A stretch of 50,941 bases of DNA from an uncultured Verrucomicrobiota bacterium (GTDB lineage Bacteria > Verrucomicrobiota > Verrucomicrobiia > Limisphaerales > UBA9464), in contig CAIVQB010000130.1 of assembly GCA_903907925.1 (NCBI GenBank), forward strand, positions 1 through 50,941. Direction: 5' to 3'. The position numbers were made by a program, and so were the translations under genes. Each line of letters begins with the position of its first letter. Within the stretch, counting starts at the first letter, position 1. Positions 28,034 to 37,055 of the stretch are shown piece by piece. Under the pieces are notes generated by a model. The model was not told the origin of the DNA, made no database searches, and saw nothing but the letters and a program-made list of their open reading frames with translations.

Positions 28034-28117
28034 TTCGCTTCTTCTAAATTAGACGAGACCCGGCCGGTCGCGAAGACTCCGCTGGACATCCGGCGGTCCG
28101 ATTTCCATCGTGGGGTC

Positions 28118-28741
28118 ATGCGTCCCCTCCTTCCAGCGGCTCTCGCCCTTCTGGCGGCGTGCCAAGCCTGCGCGGCTTCCCGTATTTCGCTCTTCGACGG
28201 CCGATCCTTCAAGGGCTGGGACGGCGACACCAATCAGACCTTCCACATTCGCGACGGCATGATTGTCGGCGGCACCTTCTCGCGCATGCAGCCGCGCAAC
28301 GAATTCCTCGCCACGACGGCGCGCTACACCAATTTCGTTCTGCGGGCGAAGTTCAAACTGACCGGCACCGAGGGCTTCGTGAATTCGGGCATCCAGTTCC
28401 GCAGCGAACGGGTGCCCAACGACAGCGAGATGAACGGCTACCAGGCCGACATCGGTGCAGGCTGGTTTGGCACGCTCTATGACGAATCACGCCGAAACAA
28501 GCCGATGGCCAAACCGTCGGAGGCCGCGGTGAAGAGTGCGGTGAAGATCGGTGACTGGAACGACTACGAGCTGCACTGTGTCGGGCCGCACATCGTGCTC
28601 AAGATCAACGGCGTCCTCATGGTCGATTACACCGAGGCCGACGCCTCGATCCCGCAAACCGGCCGTTTCGGACTTCAAGTGCACGGCGGCGGCCGCACTG
28701 AGGTGTTCTTCAAGGATCTCTACCTCTATCCGCTACCCTGA
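28118..28741 (+). CDS. Secreted DUF1080 protein (3-keto-disaccharide hydrolase family)
   Basis: 207 residues with a signal peptide (MRPLLPAALALLAACQACA). The fold signature is clear: SLFDGRSFKGWDG at the start, FVLRAKFKLTG, NSGIQFRSERV, DWNDYELHCVGPHI and KINGVLMVDYTE. This is a concanavalin-like beta-sandwich domain. Family members cleave 3-keto-glycosides or bind glycans in the periplasm. A second DUF1080 protein is encoded at 45680. The gene ends seven bases before the convergent propeller gene. Confidence 0.9.
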   Translation: MRPLLPAALALLAACQACAASRISLFDGRSFKGWDGDTNQTFHIRDGMIVGGTFSRMQPRNEFLATTARYTNFVLRAKFKLTGTEGFVNSGIQFRSERVPNDSEMNGYQADIGAGWFGTLYDESRRNKPMAKPSEAAVKSAVKIGDWNDYELHCVGPHIVLKINGVLMVDYTEADASIPQTGRFGLQVHGGGRTEVFFKDLYLYPLP

Positions 28742-28748
28742 TCGGGGT

Positions 28749-29657
28749 TCAGCGACGAATAGCGCCCGCGATGACGTTCCCGGGAACGTCCATCAACTGG
28801 ATTTGATTGATCGTCTTGAAGTGAGCGTCGTCGCGGAAGGACCAGACGAGGTGTTTGTCGGCGGTGATCTCGAAGACGCACGGCTGGGTGGCCACGTGGC
28901 CGTGTCCGAGGTAATTGCAGATTACCGTGTTTCCGTTCGGCAACCGCTGGCAGCCGGCGGTCAGGCGCAGCGGATTTCCGGGAATGTCATTCTCGTTGAG
29001 TTCCCAAACGGTGCGGCCGGCTGAATCCACTTCGATGACCTTGTGGCCGTCGCCGCAGGTGATGAGGAGATGTCCGTCGGGCAGGGAAACCGCGGCGTGA
29101 GGATCACCCGCGACGGCGATGGATTTCAATTCGTGACCGACGCCGTCGAGTTCCACCACCCGGTTGTCTCCCTTGAAACAGACAACATAGTGCCCGTTGG
29201 GGAGCTTTCGGGTGCCGCGGAATTGATTGTGGGTCTGGACGCCGGCCTTGGCGGTCAGCGGGATTTCAGTGACCACGATCCCCTTGTCATTTAATTCCAG
29301 AATCCGGCTCGTGCCGCCTTCGACGAGGAGAGTGCGGCCATGGGGCAGCGGTTGGCAGGAGTGAACCTCGGCTTCCTTCGGCGCGTGGTATTCCCAAATT
29401 GTCTTGTGGTCGAGGGTCACCTCCATCACGCCGCCGACATAGCAGAGCAGGATGTGGCCGTTCGGCAGGCGCCAGCAATCCTGGGGTGCCTTGCAGGCGT
29501 GCGACCATTCGATTCGCCCGTCTGCGCCGACCAGTTTCACGGCACCGTCGTTGTAATCGCAGCAGAGGAACGGATGGGTGATGCCGGCGTTGACCGCGGC
29601 CGTGGTCAACATACACAGCAGCGAAATGCGTCCGAGACAGCGAAGCAGGGAGGTCAT
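28749..29657 (-). CDS. Secreted beta-propeller protein of unknown function
   Basis: 302 residues from ATG 29657 with a signal peptide (MTSLLRCLGRISLLCMLTTA, then AVNA). Repeated blades of the form 'LPNGHxLxxxxGxxxVxEVDxxGxxVWE' are visible: RLPNGHILLCYVGG, KLPNGHYVVCFKGD, SLPDGHLLITCGDG, RLPNGNTVICNYLG. This is the NHL/arylsulfotransferase-like propeller layout. The conserved Cys and His residues may bind metal, but no catalytic assignment is possible. The frame continues upstream without a plausible N-terminus. Confidence 0.75.
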   Translation of the reverse strand: MTSLLRCLGRISLLCMLTTAAVNAGITHPFLCCDYNDGAVKLVGADGRIEWSHACKAPQDCWRLPNGHILLCYVGGVMEVTLDHKTIWEYHAPKEAEVHSCQPLPHGRTLLVEGGTSRILELNDKGIVVTEIPLTAKAGVQTHNQFRGTRKLPNGHYVVCFKGDNRVVELDGVGHELKSIAVAGDPHAAVSLPDGHLLITCGDGHKVIEVDSAGRTVWELNENDIPGNPLRLTAGCQRLPNGNTVICNYLGHGHVATQPCVFEITADKHLVWSFRDDAHFKTINQIQLMDVPGNVIAGAIRR

Positions 29658-29828
29658 GGGGGCAGGATGGAAAATCCCGGGACAGAAATCACGCTGCAAT
29701 CTGAACCTGGTGGAAGCCGGGTGTCGGCAGCACCCGAGTTTTCGCCGCGCGTCGGTACCGAAAAAACAGCGTCCGGCATGTTTTCGCGTGTGATTTGTCG
29801 AGGCCAGGGGTAAACCGGGGTTCATCGG

Positions 29829-30638
29829 ATGACACCCAAACAGGATTCAAATTCGACCCTCGCCGTGTTCCTGGACCTCGAGAACATCGCCCTGGGTGCC
29901 CGCGACGCGCGATTTCCACCCTTCGACATCCGCAAGGTTCTCGAGCGGCTACTCCTCAAGGGACACATCGTGGTCAAGAAGGCCTACTGCGATTTCGAGC
30001 GGTACAAGGATTTCAAAAAAGGCCTGCATGAAGCCGCGTTCGAGCTGATCGAAATCCCCCACGTGCGGCAGTCGGGCAAGAATTCGGCCGACATCCGGAT
30101 GGTCGTGGACGCCCTGGACCTCTGCTACACCAAGGGACACGTTGACACCTTCGTGATCATCAGCGGCGATTCCGATTTTTCACCGCTGGTCAGCAAGTTG
30201 CGCGAGAACGACAAGACGGTGATCGGCGTCGGGGTCAAGAATTCCACATCGGATCTCTTTCTCAACAACTGCGACGAATTCCTCTACTACGACGAATTGG
30301 TCCGCCGTGAGCCGGTGCAGAACCGTCGTCGAACCGGATCGCCGGCTTCCGGCGCGCCACGCACCCCGCCCGCGGATGTGGACCCCGCCGACCTCGAAAA
30401 AACCCTTGATCTGATCGTAGAAACGCTGGAGGCCATCAGCGAAGAACGGGAGGACGACGACGCGATCTGGGGATCGATGATCAAGCAGGCCATCAAGCGC
30501 CGGCACCCTGGTTTTTCCGAGCGCGCCCACGGCTTCAAGTCCTTCAACGACCTGCTGCTGGAGGGCCAGAAACGCGGTCTGATGCGGGTTCAAGCGGACG
30601 AAAAATCCGGCGGCTACACCGTGCGTCCCGCCGAGTAG
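29829..30638 (+). CDS. NYN-domain ribonuclease-like protein with LOTUS/OST-HTH domain
   Basis: 269 residues. The N-terminal NYN (PIN-like) domain has the expected acidic residues in AVFLDLENIAL, SADIRMVVDALDLC and FVIISGDSDFSPLV, which form a metal-dependent RNase centre. A proline/arginine linker (about 160-180) follows. The C-terminal LOTUS/OST-HTH-like domain (about 190-265) has GSMIKQAIKRRHPGFSE, HGFKSFNDLL and RGLMRVQAD, a fold that binds G-rich or structured RNA. The combination suggests RNA recognition plus cleavage. The gene stands alone and no toxin-antitoxin partner is visible. Confidence 0.88.
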   Translation: MTPKQDSNSTLAVFLDLENIALGARDARFPPFDIRKVLERLLLKGHIVVKKAYCDFERYKDFKKGLHEAAFELIEIPHVRQSGKNSADIRMVVDALDLCYTKGHVDTFVIISGDSDFSPLVSKLRENDKTVIGVGVKNSTSDLFLNNCDEFLYYDELVRREPVQNRRRTGSPASGAPRTPPADVDPADLEKTLDLIVETLEAISEEREDDDAIWGSMIKQAIKRRHPGFSERAHGFKSFNDLLLEGQKRGLMRVQADEKSGGYTVRPAE

Positions 30639-30768
30639 CAGAATTCTCTCCGCGCGACCGGGAGCGCCGTCATCCTGCCGACGAGTCCGTCCCTTGGTTC
30701 GAAGTGGTGGAGCCGGTAAAACGTCACGAAGGTTCCTGTTCTGTGAACGTTCGGGCCCTACCGGCAGC

Positions 30769-30802
30769 AAAAAAACGGCACCCCGCTTCTCGCAGGGCAC
30801 CG
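30769..30802 (-). terminator. Intrinsic terminator after rpsT
   Basis: On the minus strand CGGTGCCCTGC and GCGGGGTGCCG form an 11-pair stem (with G-U pairs) around the loop GAGAA, followed immediately by TTTTTTT. It lies 47 bases after the rpsT stop and could also serve the convergent NYN gene. Confidence 0.88.
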
Positions 30803-30848
30803 CAAAGGTGTCTCAGGTTTTGGCGTCGAACGACGCCCACCTCGGGGA

Positions 30849-31130
30849 TTACTTTTTGGCCGCAGTGGCGGCAGCGGCGTTCAGGCGGAGCTGAAGACGG
30901 CTGCGCTTGCGGCTCGCGTTCTCCTTCTTGATGACGCCGCCCTTCGCGGCCTTGTCGTAGGCGGAGGCGACTTCGGTGAGAGCCTTGCGGGCATCGTCAA
31001 CCTTGCCGGTCGAAACCAGGGTCAGGTACTTCTTCTCCAGCGTCTTGACGCGGGACTTGATGGATTTGTTGCGGACGGCCTTCTTCGCATTGCTGCGGGC
31101 GCGCTTACCGGCGGACTTCGTATTCGGCAT
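30849..31130 (-). CDS. rpsT: 30S ribosomal protein S20
   Basis: 93 residues, highly basic and Ala-rich, with the S20 pattern MPNTKSAGKRARSNAKKAVR at the start, VKTLEKKY, and the conserved KGGVIKKENASRKRSRLQ near the end. It binds 16S rRNA early in 30S assembly. Monocistronic, with its own strong terminator. Confidence 0.97.
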   Translation of the reverse strand: MPNTKSAGKRARSNAKKAVRNKSIKSRVKTLEKKYLTLVSTGKVDDARKALTEVASAYDKAAKGGVIKKENASRKRSRLQLRLNAAAATAAKK

Positions 31131-31189
31131 AAAACGGACTTAAAATGAGCCGCGACGGTATCGGGCAAGGCCGCCTTGTCAACGGGTTG

Positions 31190-32503
31190 TTATGAGCCCG
31201 TCGCCGTGGCCGGGGCGGAAGGCCCGGTGGCCCAGGGCGGTTCCGGCCGGTGATAAACGGTCTGGGACGGGAACGCGAATTCGATGCCTTCGGCGTCAAA
31301 CCGGCGTTTTACCTCAAGGTTCAGGATCTGCAGATCGGCGAGTTGCGCCCGCCCGTCGGTACCGTTCCACCAGTAGACCACCTGCAAATTGAGCGCAGAA
31401 TCGAGGAACTTGTTGAAGGTGACGATGGCGTCGTAGGTGCGGGGATGAGTTCGATAGATTTCCTCGAGGATCTGGATCGCGCGCTGGAGTCGATCAACCG
31501 GCGTGTCGTAGGTCACCCCGAAATTCATCTCCGTCTTGATGGTGGGCCGCCGGGTGATGTTGGTCACCGTGGTGTTGCCGATGGTCTTGTTCGGCACGGT
31601 GATCAGGAAGCCGTCGAGCGACCGGACCTGCGTGGACCGCAATCCCATTTCCTCCACCGTCCCGTCGACCTCCCCGACCCGGATGCGGTCGCCGATCTGA
31701 AACGGTTTGTCGACGAACACCGAGACCGCGCCGAAGAGATTGGCGACGGTGTCCTGCGCTGCGAGGCCGAGGGCAAGGCCGGCCACTGACACCGAAGCCA
31801 GCGCGGCCTTGATGTCGAAATGCAGGTTGTCGAGCGTGGTCAGGACCGAGACCACGATCACCGCGCCCTTGATCAACTTGCCGATCAGGATGAGGAACTG
31901 GTCGTTGAACGCCTTCTCATTCGCGGTGCCGGAATGCCGACCCTTCCAGATCTCCACCACCGCATCGACCGCCCGCAGCAACACCACCAGCACGGCGAAG
32001 CCGACGATGATGATGGTGATCTTCGAGACCCAGAGTTCGAGCTGGTCGGGCCAGTCGAACAACGTCAAACCGATGTGAAGCAGGATGACGAAGAGCACCA
32101 CTTTGACGGGGCCGTCCAACATCTTCACGAACAGATCGTCCCAGGGCGTGTCGGTCTTGGAGGCCCAGTTCTTCAACCGGTTTTGAATCACCCAATCCAC
32201 CGACTTGGATACGATCGAGGCGAGAATCAGGTAGAGCAGGCTCGCCACGTATTGCCACCGTGGACGGCCCATCAGGTCGGGCTGGAGCCCTTGAACCTGG
32301 CTGAGTCCGAAAGAAAGGGTGTCGGAATGCTGGCGGGCGAAGTCGCCCAGTTTGTCGGCGTGGGCGGTGAGGGTCGTCACGGGCGGAGCGTTGGTGGATT
32401 CCGCGGCACTGGCTGATCCCGGCCATAAGGACCAGATCAACAGACCCGTCAACAGGGCCATCAGCCCTCGCATTCCGTTTTCCGCCGTGAACAGCCGTCG
32501 CAT
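31190..32503 (-). CDS. Mechanosensitive ion channel, MscS family
   Basis: 437 residues from ATG 32503. A signal-like N-terminus (LMALLTGLLIWSLWPGSASA) and a short periplasmic part precede three to four membrane segments. The pore helix and beta domain follow: ASVSVAGLALGLAAQDTVAN, LFGAVSVFVDKPFQIGDRIR and GTVEEMGLRSTQVRSLDG, then VPNKTIGNTTVTNIT. These are the MscS signature. It releases solutes on hypo-osmotic shock. It is longer than E. coli MscS because of the extra N-terminal region. The upstream frame to 32572 lacks a plausible start. Confidence 0.92.
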   Translation of the reverse strand: MRRLFTAENGMRGLMALLTGLLIWSLWPGSASAAESTNAPPVTTLTAHADKLGDFARQHSDTLSFGLSQVQGLQPDLMGRPRWQYVASLLYLILASIVSKSVDWVIQNRLKNWASKTDTPWDDLFVKMLDGPVKVVLFVILLHIGLTLFDWPDQLELWVSKITIIIVGFAVLVVLLRAVDAVVEIWKGRHSGTANEKAFNDQFLILIGKLIKGAVIVVSVLTTLDNLHFDIKAALASVSVAGLALGLAAQDTVANLFGAVSVFVDKPFQIGDRIRVGEVDGTVEEMGLRSTQVRSLDGFLITVPNKTIGNTTVTNITRRPTIKTEMNFGVTYDTPVDRLQRAIQILEEIYRTHPRTYDAIVTFNKFLDSALNLQVVYWWNGTDGRAQLADLQILNLEVKRRFDAEGIEFAFPSQTVYHRPEPPWATGPSAPATATGS

Positions 32504-32579
32504 CAGGACCGCGATGTAACGTTTGCCGTACAGGTTGGCAAGTTTGCTCCCGTGCCCGTGGAACGCCGCCACACTCCGT

Positions 32580-32610
32580 CCCTCCCCTCCATTCGGAATG
32601 GAGGGGAGGG
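32580..32610. repeat. Perfect 14-bp inverted repeat (purine/pyrimidine strand bias)
   Basis: CCCTCCCCTCCATT-CGG-AATGGAGGGGAGGG: a 14-bp perfect stem with a 3-base loop, in the divergent region between the MscS and FAD-oxidase genes. It has no U-run on either side. One arm is nearly all pyrimidine and the other purine, so it could form a cruciform or triplex. It resembles a mobile palindromic repeat more than a terminator. Confidence 0.8.
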
Positions 32611-32754
32611 TGCCCGGAGGGCGGGAGAGGAGGTGCGACCCCGCGAATCCCCCCGGAGTATAACTGCCAATGCTCGTTCTGACCGAATCGATTTGGTCAG
32701 GAGTCGGCTTTCATTTTGTTTGCGGCGTCTCCCACCCAAGGCGAGCGTTTTCCA

Positions 32755-34218
32755 ATGGCATCCGTCCCCGCGCCGTCGGGTGAATCCCACTCCCGGTCCC
32801 CGCGCGCAGTCCGCGCGACTTCCGCTGAACGCAAGAAAACTGCCCGCATCCATTCCGCACTGCAGGCGCTTGCAACGCAGCTCGAACCGGGTGAGATCGA
32901 CTTCACCCCCTCCACACTGAATTCCCACGCGGGCGACAAGTGGTTTGCCAGTCATCTGCCCGAAGCTGTTGCGTTTCCACGGAATACGGCCGCCGTCTCA
33001 ACGATTCTCGCGCACGCCAATCGTCACGGCATTCCGGTGACTGCCCGTGGCGCGGGATACGGCTACGTGGGCGGTTGCGTTCCCGAGCGCGGCGGAATCG
33101 TACTGTCGCTCCAACATTTCAACCGCATTCTCGAAATCGCCGGCGACGATTTCGTAACGGTGGTTCAGCCCGGCGTTGTGACCGGGGTTCTCCAAGCCGC
33201 GGTTGAAAAAAAGGGGCTCTATTATCCGCCCGATCCGGCGAGCCGCGCGGATTGTTCGATCGGCGGCAACATTGCCACCAACGCCGGCGGTCCGCGTTGC
33301 CTGAAATACGGCGTGACCCGGGACTATGTCCTCGGCCTCGAAGTCGTTTTGGCGGACGGCACCGTGGCGCGGTTAGGATCTCGGACCCACAAGAACAAGA
33401 CCGGTTTCGATCTGCACCGGCTGTTCGTCGGAAGCGAGGGAATGCTCGGCGTGGTCACCGAGGCGACGCTCAAGCTGATTCCACTGCCGCCGTTCCGTGC
33501 CTGTCTGGGCGTCGGATTCTCCGGGATGCGCGATGCGGTTCGCGCCATCCGCGCGGTGTTTGCCGCGGGGTTCCATCCGAGCGCGTTGGAACTCGCGGAT
33601 GCCTTCACTCTGGCGGCCGCGCGGAAGCGGACGGGCTCGGCGCGCCTGGCGGGTTGTGCCGCCCACATGATCATCGAGCTCGACGGACAGGAACGCAGTG
33701 TCCGTGCGGAAATTCGGGCGCTGGCCGCGGTTTTGAAGCCGTTTCAACCGCTGTTCATTGACCGCGGATTCGGACCGGACGGCTGCGAGGCATTGTGGCA
33801 GTTGCGTCGACAGTTCAGCTACGCACTCCGCGACACCGGGCTGACCAAGCTCAACGAGGACATCGTGGTACCGCGCGGAAAGCTGGAGGCGTTGTTCCGG
33901 CTGGCGGCGGGTCTTCAGCGGAAGCACGGAATCCAGGTCGCCTGCTTCGGGCACGCCGGCGACGGCAACATCCACGTGAACCTGATGGTGGACGAAACCA
34001 GCGCCGCGCAAAAAGAGGCCAGCGAACGCGCTTTGGACGAGTTGTTCCAGGGAGTGCTCGCGCTCGGTGGCGCGATCACCGGGGAGCATGGAATCGGGTT
34101 GGCCAAGAAGCCCTGGTGGCCGCTCGCCGCCGGCACCGCGGTGCGCGATCTTCACCGCCGCATCAAGCACGCCCTGGATCCGCGGGGAATCCTCAATCCG
34201 GGCAAATTCCTCGACTGA
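32755..34218 (+). CDS. FAD-linked oxidase, GlcD / D-lactate dehydrogenase type
   Basis: 487 residues from ATG 32755. The PCMH-type FAD domain is shown by VTARGAGYGYVGGCVPERGG, CSIGGNIATNAGGPRCLKYG and FVGSEGMLGVVTEATLKL. The C-terminal cap/substrate domain has FGHAGDGNIHVNLM and ITGEHGIGLAKKPW, ending DPRGILNPGKFLD. Members oxidise D-lactate, glycolate or 2-hydroxyglutarate. No glcE/glcF partner is adjacent, so a single-subunit D-2-hydroxyacid dehydrogenase is likely. An earlier TTG at 32716 is in frame. Confidence 0.92.
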   Translation: MASVPAPSGESHSRSPRAVRATSAERKKTARIHSALQALATQLEPGEIDFTPSTLNSHAGDKWFASHLPEAVAFPRNTAAVSTILAHANRHGIPVTARGAGYGYVGGCVPERGGIVLSLQHFNRILEIAGDDFVTVVQPGVVTGVLQAAVEKKGLYYPPDPASRADCSIGGNIATNAGGPRCLKYGVTRDYVLGLEVVLADGTVARLGSRTHKNKTGFDLHRLFVGSEGMLGVVTEATLKLIPLPPFRACLGVGFSGMRDAVRAIRAVFAAGFHPSALELADAFTLAAARKRTGSARLAGCAAHMIIELDGQERSVRAEIRALAAVLKPFQPLFIDRGFGPDGCEALWQLRRQFSYALRDTGLTKLNEDIVVPRGKLEALFRLAAGLQRKHGIQVACFGHAGDGNIHVNLMVDETSAAQKEASERALDELFQGVLALGGAITGEHGIGLAKKPWWPLAAGTAVRDLHRRIKHALDPRGILNPGKFLD

Positions 34219-34290
34219 ATCGGGCGGCTGGCCCGCCGGTTCGCCGGATTTTTCTTCAACGACCGGCGGACGGAGTGTTTGCTCACACCC

Positions 34291-35460
34291 ATGACACCCC
34301 GTTCCGTCGCTCGTTTCGCCTGCCTTGCCGGAGCCTTCACTGCACTCACGATGTCCACCTCTCCAGCTCTAGCCGCATCCAGCATCGCCTATGTCGGGAC
34401 CTACACCGGCCCCAATAGTGCCGGCATCCACGCCTGGCGTTTCGACAGCGAAACCGGAGTGGCAACGCCCATCGGACTGGTGGCCACTTCGAAGAATCCC
34501 ACCTTCCTCGCGATTCATCCCGATCATCACCATCTCTACGCCGCCAATGAGACCGACACCTGGAATGGCAAGCCCGGCGGCTTCGTCACCGCCTATCGCA
34601 TTGAGTTTCCATCGGGCCGCCTGGTTGAAATGGGTCAGCAGTCCACGGTCGGAAACGGACCCTGCCATTTGAACGTCGATGCCACCGGCCACGCATTGAT
34701 CGCGGTGAATTACGGCGGCGGCAGTCTCGCCTCTTTTCCGATTCACGCCGATGGATCGCTCGGTGAACACGCCACCTTCATCCAGCATCAGGGCTCCAGC
34801 GTGGATCCATCCCGCCAGAAGGAACCCCATGCCCATTCGGTGAACCTGTCGCCGGACAATCGCTTCGCACTGGTCTGCGATCTCGGTCTCGATCAAGTCC
34901 TGTCCTATGCGCTGGATCCCGTGACCGCCCGTTTGACGACACCGCCGGCGTCGATTGCGCACCTGCCGCCGGGCAGCGGGCCTCGTCACCTTGCGTTCAG
35001 TCCCGACGGCGCATGGGCCTTCGTCAACGGCGAGATGCTCAGCACCGTCAGTTCCTTTCGTTTCAACGCCGCCCGCGGTGAATTGACCCGTCTGGGCACC
35101 GTGTCGACTCTTCCGGGCGATATCGCCCCTGAAAAGGCGCATGCCAGTTCGACGGCCGAGATCCGGGTTCATCCGAGTGGGCGATTCGTGTATGTCTCCA
35201 ATCGCGGACACGATTCCATCGCGATTTTCCGGCACGACGGAAAAGGCGGATTGGAGCGGACGGGCAACGTTTCGACCGGTGGTCATACGCCGCGGAATTT
35301 CAACTTTGATCCCAGCGGCCACTTTGTCTGGGCTGAAAACCAGGGTTCGGACTCGATCCTAATCTTCGCTGTGGATGCCAAGACCGGCGATCTGAAACCG
35401 ACGGGCCAGACCCTGAAGGTGGGGCAGCCGGTGTGTGTTCGTTTTGTGACCGAAAAGTAG
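34291..35460 (+). CDS. Secreted lactonase (7-bladed propeller, YbhE/Pgl type)
   Basis: 389 residues from ATG 34291 with a signal peptide (MTPRSVARFACLAGAFTALT, ending SPALAAS). The lactonase family pattern is clear: AYVGTYTGPNSAGIHAWRFD, NPTFLAIHPDHHHLYAANE, GPCHLNVDATG, KEPHAHSVNLSPDNRF and GSGPRHLAFSPDG. 6-phosphogluconolactonase YbhE is the best-known member. The signal peptide places this protein outside the cytoplasm, so its substrate is probably another sugar lactone. It follows the FAD oxidase by 72 bases. Confidence 0.9.
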   Translation: MTPRSVARFACLAGAFTALTMSTSPALAASSIAYVGTYTGPNSAGIHAWRFDSETGVATPIGLVATSKNPTFLAIHPDHHHLYAANETDTWNGKPGGFVTAYRIEFPSGRLVEMGQQSTVGNGPCHLNVDATGHALIAVNYGGGSLASFPIHADGSLGEHATFIQHQGSSVDPSRQKEPHAHSVNLSPDNRFALVCDLGLDQVLSYALDPVTARLTTPPASIAHLPPGSGPRHLAFSPDGAWAFVNGEMLSTVSSFRFNAARGELTRLGTVSTLPGDIAPEKAHASSTAEIRVHPSGRFVYVSNRGHDSIAIFRHDGKGGLERTGNVSTGGHTPRNFNFDPSGHFVWAENQGSDSILIFAVDAKTGDLKPTGQTLKVGQPVCVRFVTEK

Positions 35461-35551
35461 GGCGGACCTGTCGGGTCGGGGCCCCTCATGGATCCAGACC
35501 GACGGATTGAAATCTATCGCTGCCGGGCGGGTGTTCGAGCATGCTGGAGGT

Positions 35552-36427
35552 ATGCGATCGATGACCGGCTACGGCCGGGGTGAACATTCCCAGGATGGGA
35601 TCAAGATGACGGTGGAACTGCGTTCGGTGAACCGGAAACAGGCGGAGATTCTCGTTCGTTTGCCGGGAGAAATCGAGGGCCTCGAAACCCGGCTCCGCGA
35701 GGAATTGAACCGGACGGTTTCCCGCGGACGGGTGGAATGCCAGGTGGTGATGGAAAAACCCGGCGGGCGACTGGGGGGCGGGATTAACCGCGAGGTCGCC
35801 GCGGCATTCGCCGTCGAATTGCGCGCTCTTGCCCAGGACCTGGGTTTGACAGGAGGCGTCACGTTGGAGGCGTTGATCCGCTGTCCGGGCGTCGTTGAAA
35901 CCGAAACCGCATCGACCGATCCGGACACCGCGTGGCCCCGCGTCGAACCGGCCTTTCGTCAGGCGGTGAAGGCCTTCAACGCCATGCGCGATCGCGAGGG
36001 CTCCGCCTTGGAAGCGGATCTCGGCGTGCGCATCGCCAGTCTCAAGGCGGGCGTTGGCCGGATCCTGGTGCAGGCACCCGAGGTTCAACGTCGGTTTCGC
36101 GATCAACTCTTGCAGCGGATTCGTGCGGCCGGATTGGAATCGATTGCCCCAGATGACGAACGGCTGTTGAAGGAGGTCGTGTTCTTCGCCGATCGTTCGG
36201 ACGTCGCGGAGGAATTGGCGCGGCTCGAAAGTCATTTCGCGCAATTCGAAGATACGCGGCGCGCGACCGAGCCGGTCGGCCGCAAGCTCGATTTTCTGGC
36301 GCAGGAGATGAATCGCGAGGTGAACACCATTGGGTCGAAGGCGAATGACGCGCTGATTTCCGGCGACGTGGTGCTGCTCAAAACCGAGCTGGAGCGGTTC
36401 CGGGAGCAGGCGCAGAATGTGGAGTGA
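35552..36427 (+). CDS. yicC: YicC family endoribonuclease/adaptor
   Basis: 291 residues. The N-terminus MRSMTGYGRGEHSQDG and the conserved VELRSVNRKQAEILVRLP define the YicC_N domain. The C-terminal DUF1732 domain has GRKLDFLAQEMNREVNTIGSK. E. coli YicC influences small-RNA decay. I chose ATG 35552; GGAGG lies just before it, and ATG 35561 would have better spacing to that site. It directly precedes gmk, a widespread arrangement. Confidence 0.9.
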   Translation: MRSMTGYGRGEHSQDGIKMTVELRSVNRKQAEILVRLPGEIEGLETRLREELNRTVSRGRVECQVVMEKPGGRLGGGINREVAAAFAVELRALAQDLGLTGGVTLEALIRCPGVVETETASTDPDTAWPRVEPAFRQAVKAFNAMRDREGSALEADLGVRIASLKAGVGRILVQAPEVQRRFRDQLLQRIRAAGLESIAPDDERLLKEVVFFADRSDVAEELARLESHFAQFEDTRRATEPVGRKLDFLAQEMNREVNTIGSKANDALISGDVVLLKTELERFREQAQNVE

Positions 36428-36434
36428 ACGGAGC

Positions 36435-37052
36435 ATGAACCGACCTGTTCTATTCCTGATTTCGGCACCATCCGGCGGGGGCAAGACCACCGTTTGCGGG
36501 GCGTTGCTGGCCGCTAATCCGGGACTCAAGCGGGTGATCACCTGCACCACTCGTCCGCCCCGGGCGGGCGAAGTGAATGGCGTCGATTATCATTTCTTTG
36601 AACCGGCGGAGTTCGACCGTCGGGTGGCGGCAGGCGAGTTCTTGGAACACGCGCGGGTTTACGAAAAATCCTATGGTACGCTGAAATCCTCGGTGACCGA
36701 TCTGCTCGCCTCCGGCTCGGACGTGCTGCTGAACATCGACGTCCAGGGTGCCGCCTCGGTGCGCCGGGTGGTTGCGGGCGATCCGGTGCTGGCCGCCGCG
36801 TTGGTGACGGTGTTCCTGACGCCGTCGACGCGGGCGGAATTGGAGCGGCGCCTGCGGGGACGCGGGGCGGATGCCGAGGACGCTATCGCCCGGCGCATGA
36901 CCGAGGCGGCGGTGGAGATCGCTCGTTGGGGGGAATTTGATTATCTGGTGGTCAGCGGCTCGCAGGCGGACGATGCCCGGCGCATGCAATCGATCTACGA
37001 GGCCGAACGGCTCCGGACGGACCGGGCCGGGTTTCATTGGAAGGAATCCTGA
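36435..37052 (+). CDS. gmk: Guanylate kinase
   Basis: 205 residues. P-loop APSGGGKT (11-18), GMP-binding TCTTRPPRAGEVNGVDYHF and the lid region with RRLRGRGADAEDAIARRM. Phosphorylates GMP to GDP in the cytoplasm. Start at ATG 36435 (MNRPVLF); the ATG at 36417 inside the yicC end is an alternative. It is followed four bases later by coaC. The rpoZ gene that often sits between gmk and coaBC is absent here. Confidence 0.95.
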   Translation: MNRPVLFLISAPSGGGKTTVCGALLAANPGLKRVITCTTRPPRAGEVNGVDYHFFEPAEFDRRVAAGEFLEHARVYEKSYGTLKSSVTDLLASGSDVLLNIDVQGAASVRRVVAGDPVLAAALVTVFLTPSTRAELERRLRGRGADAEDAIARRMTEAAVEIARWGEFDYLVVSGSQADDARRMQSIYEAERLRTDRAGFHWKES

Positions 37053-37055
37053 ATC

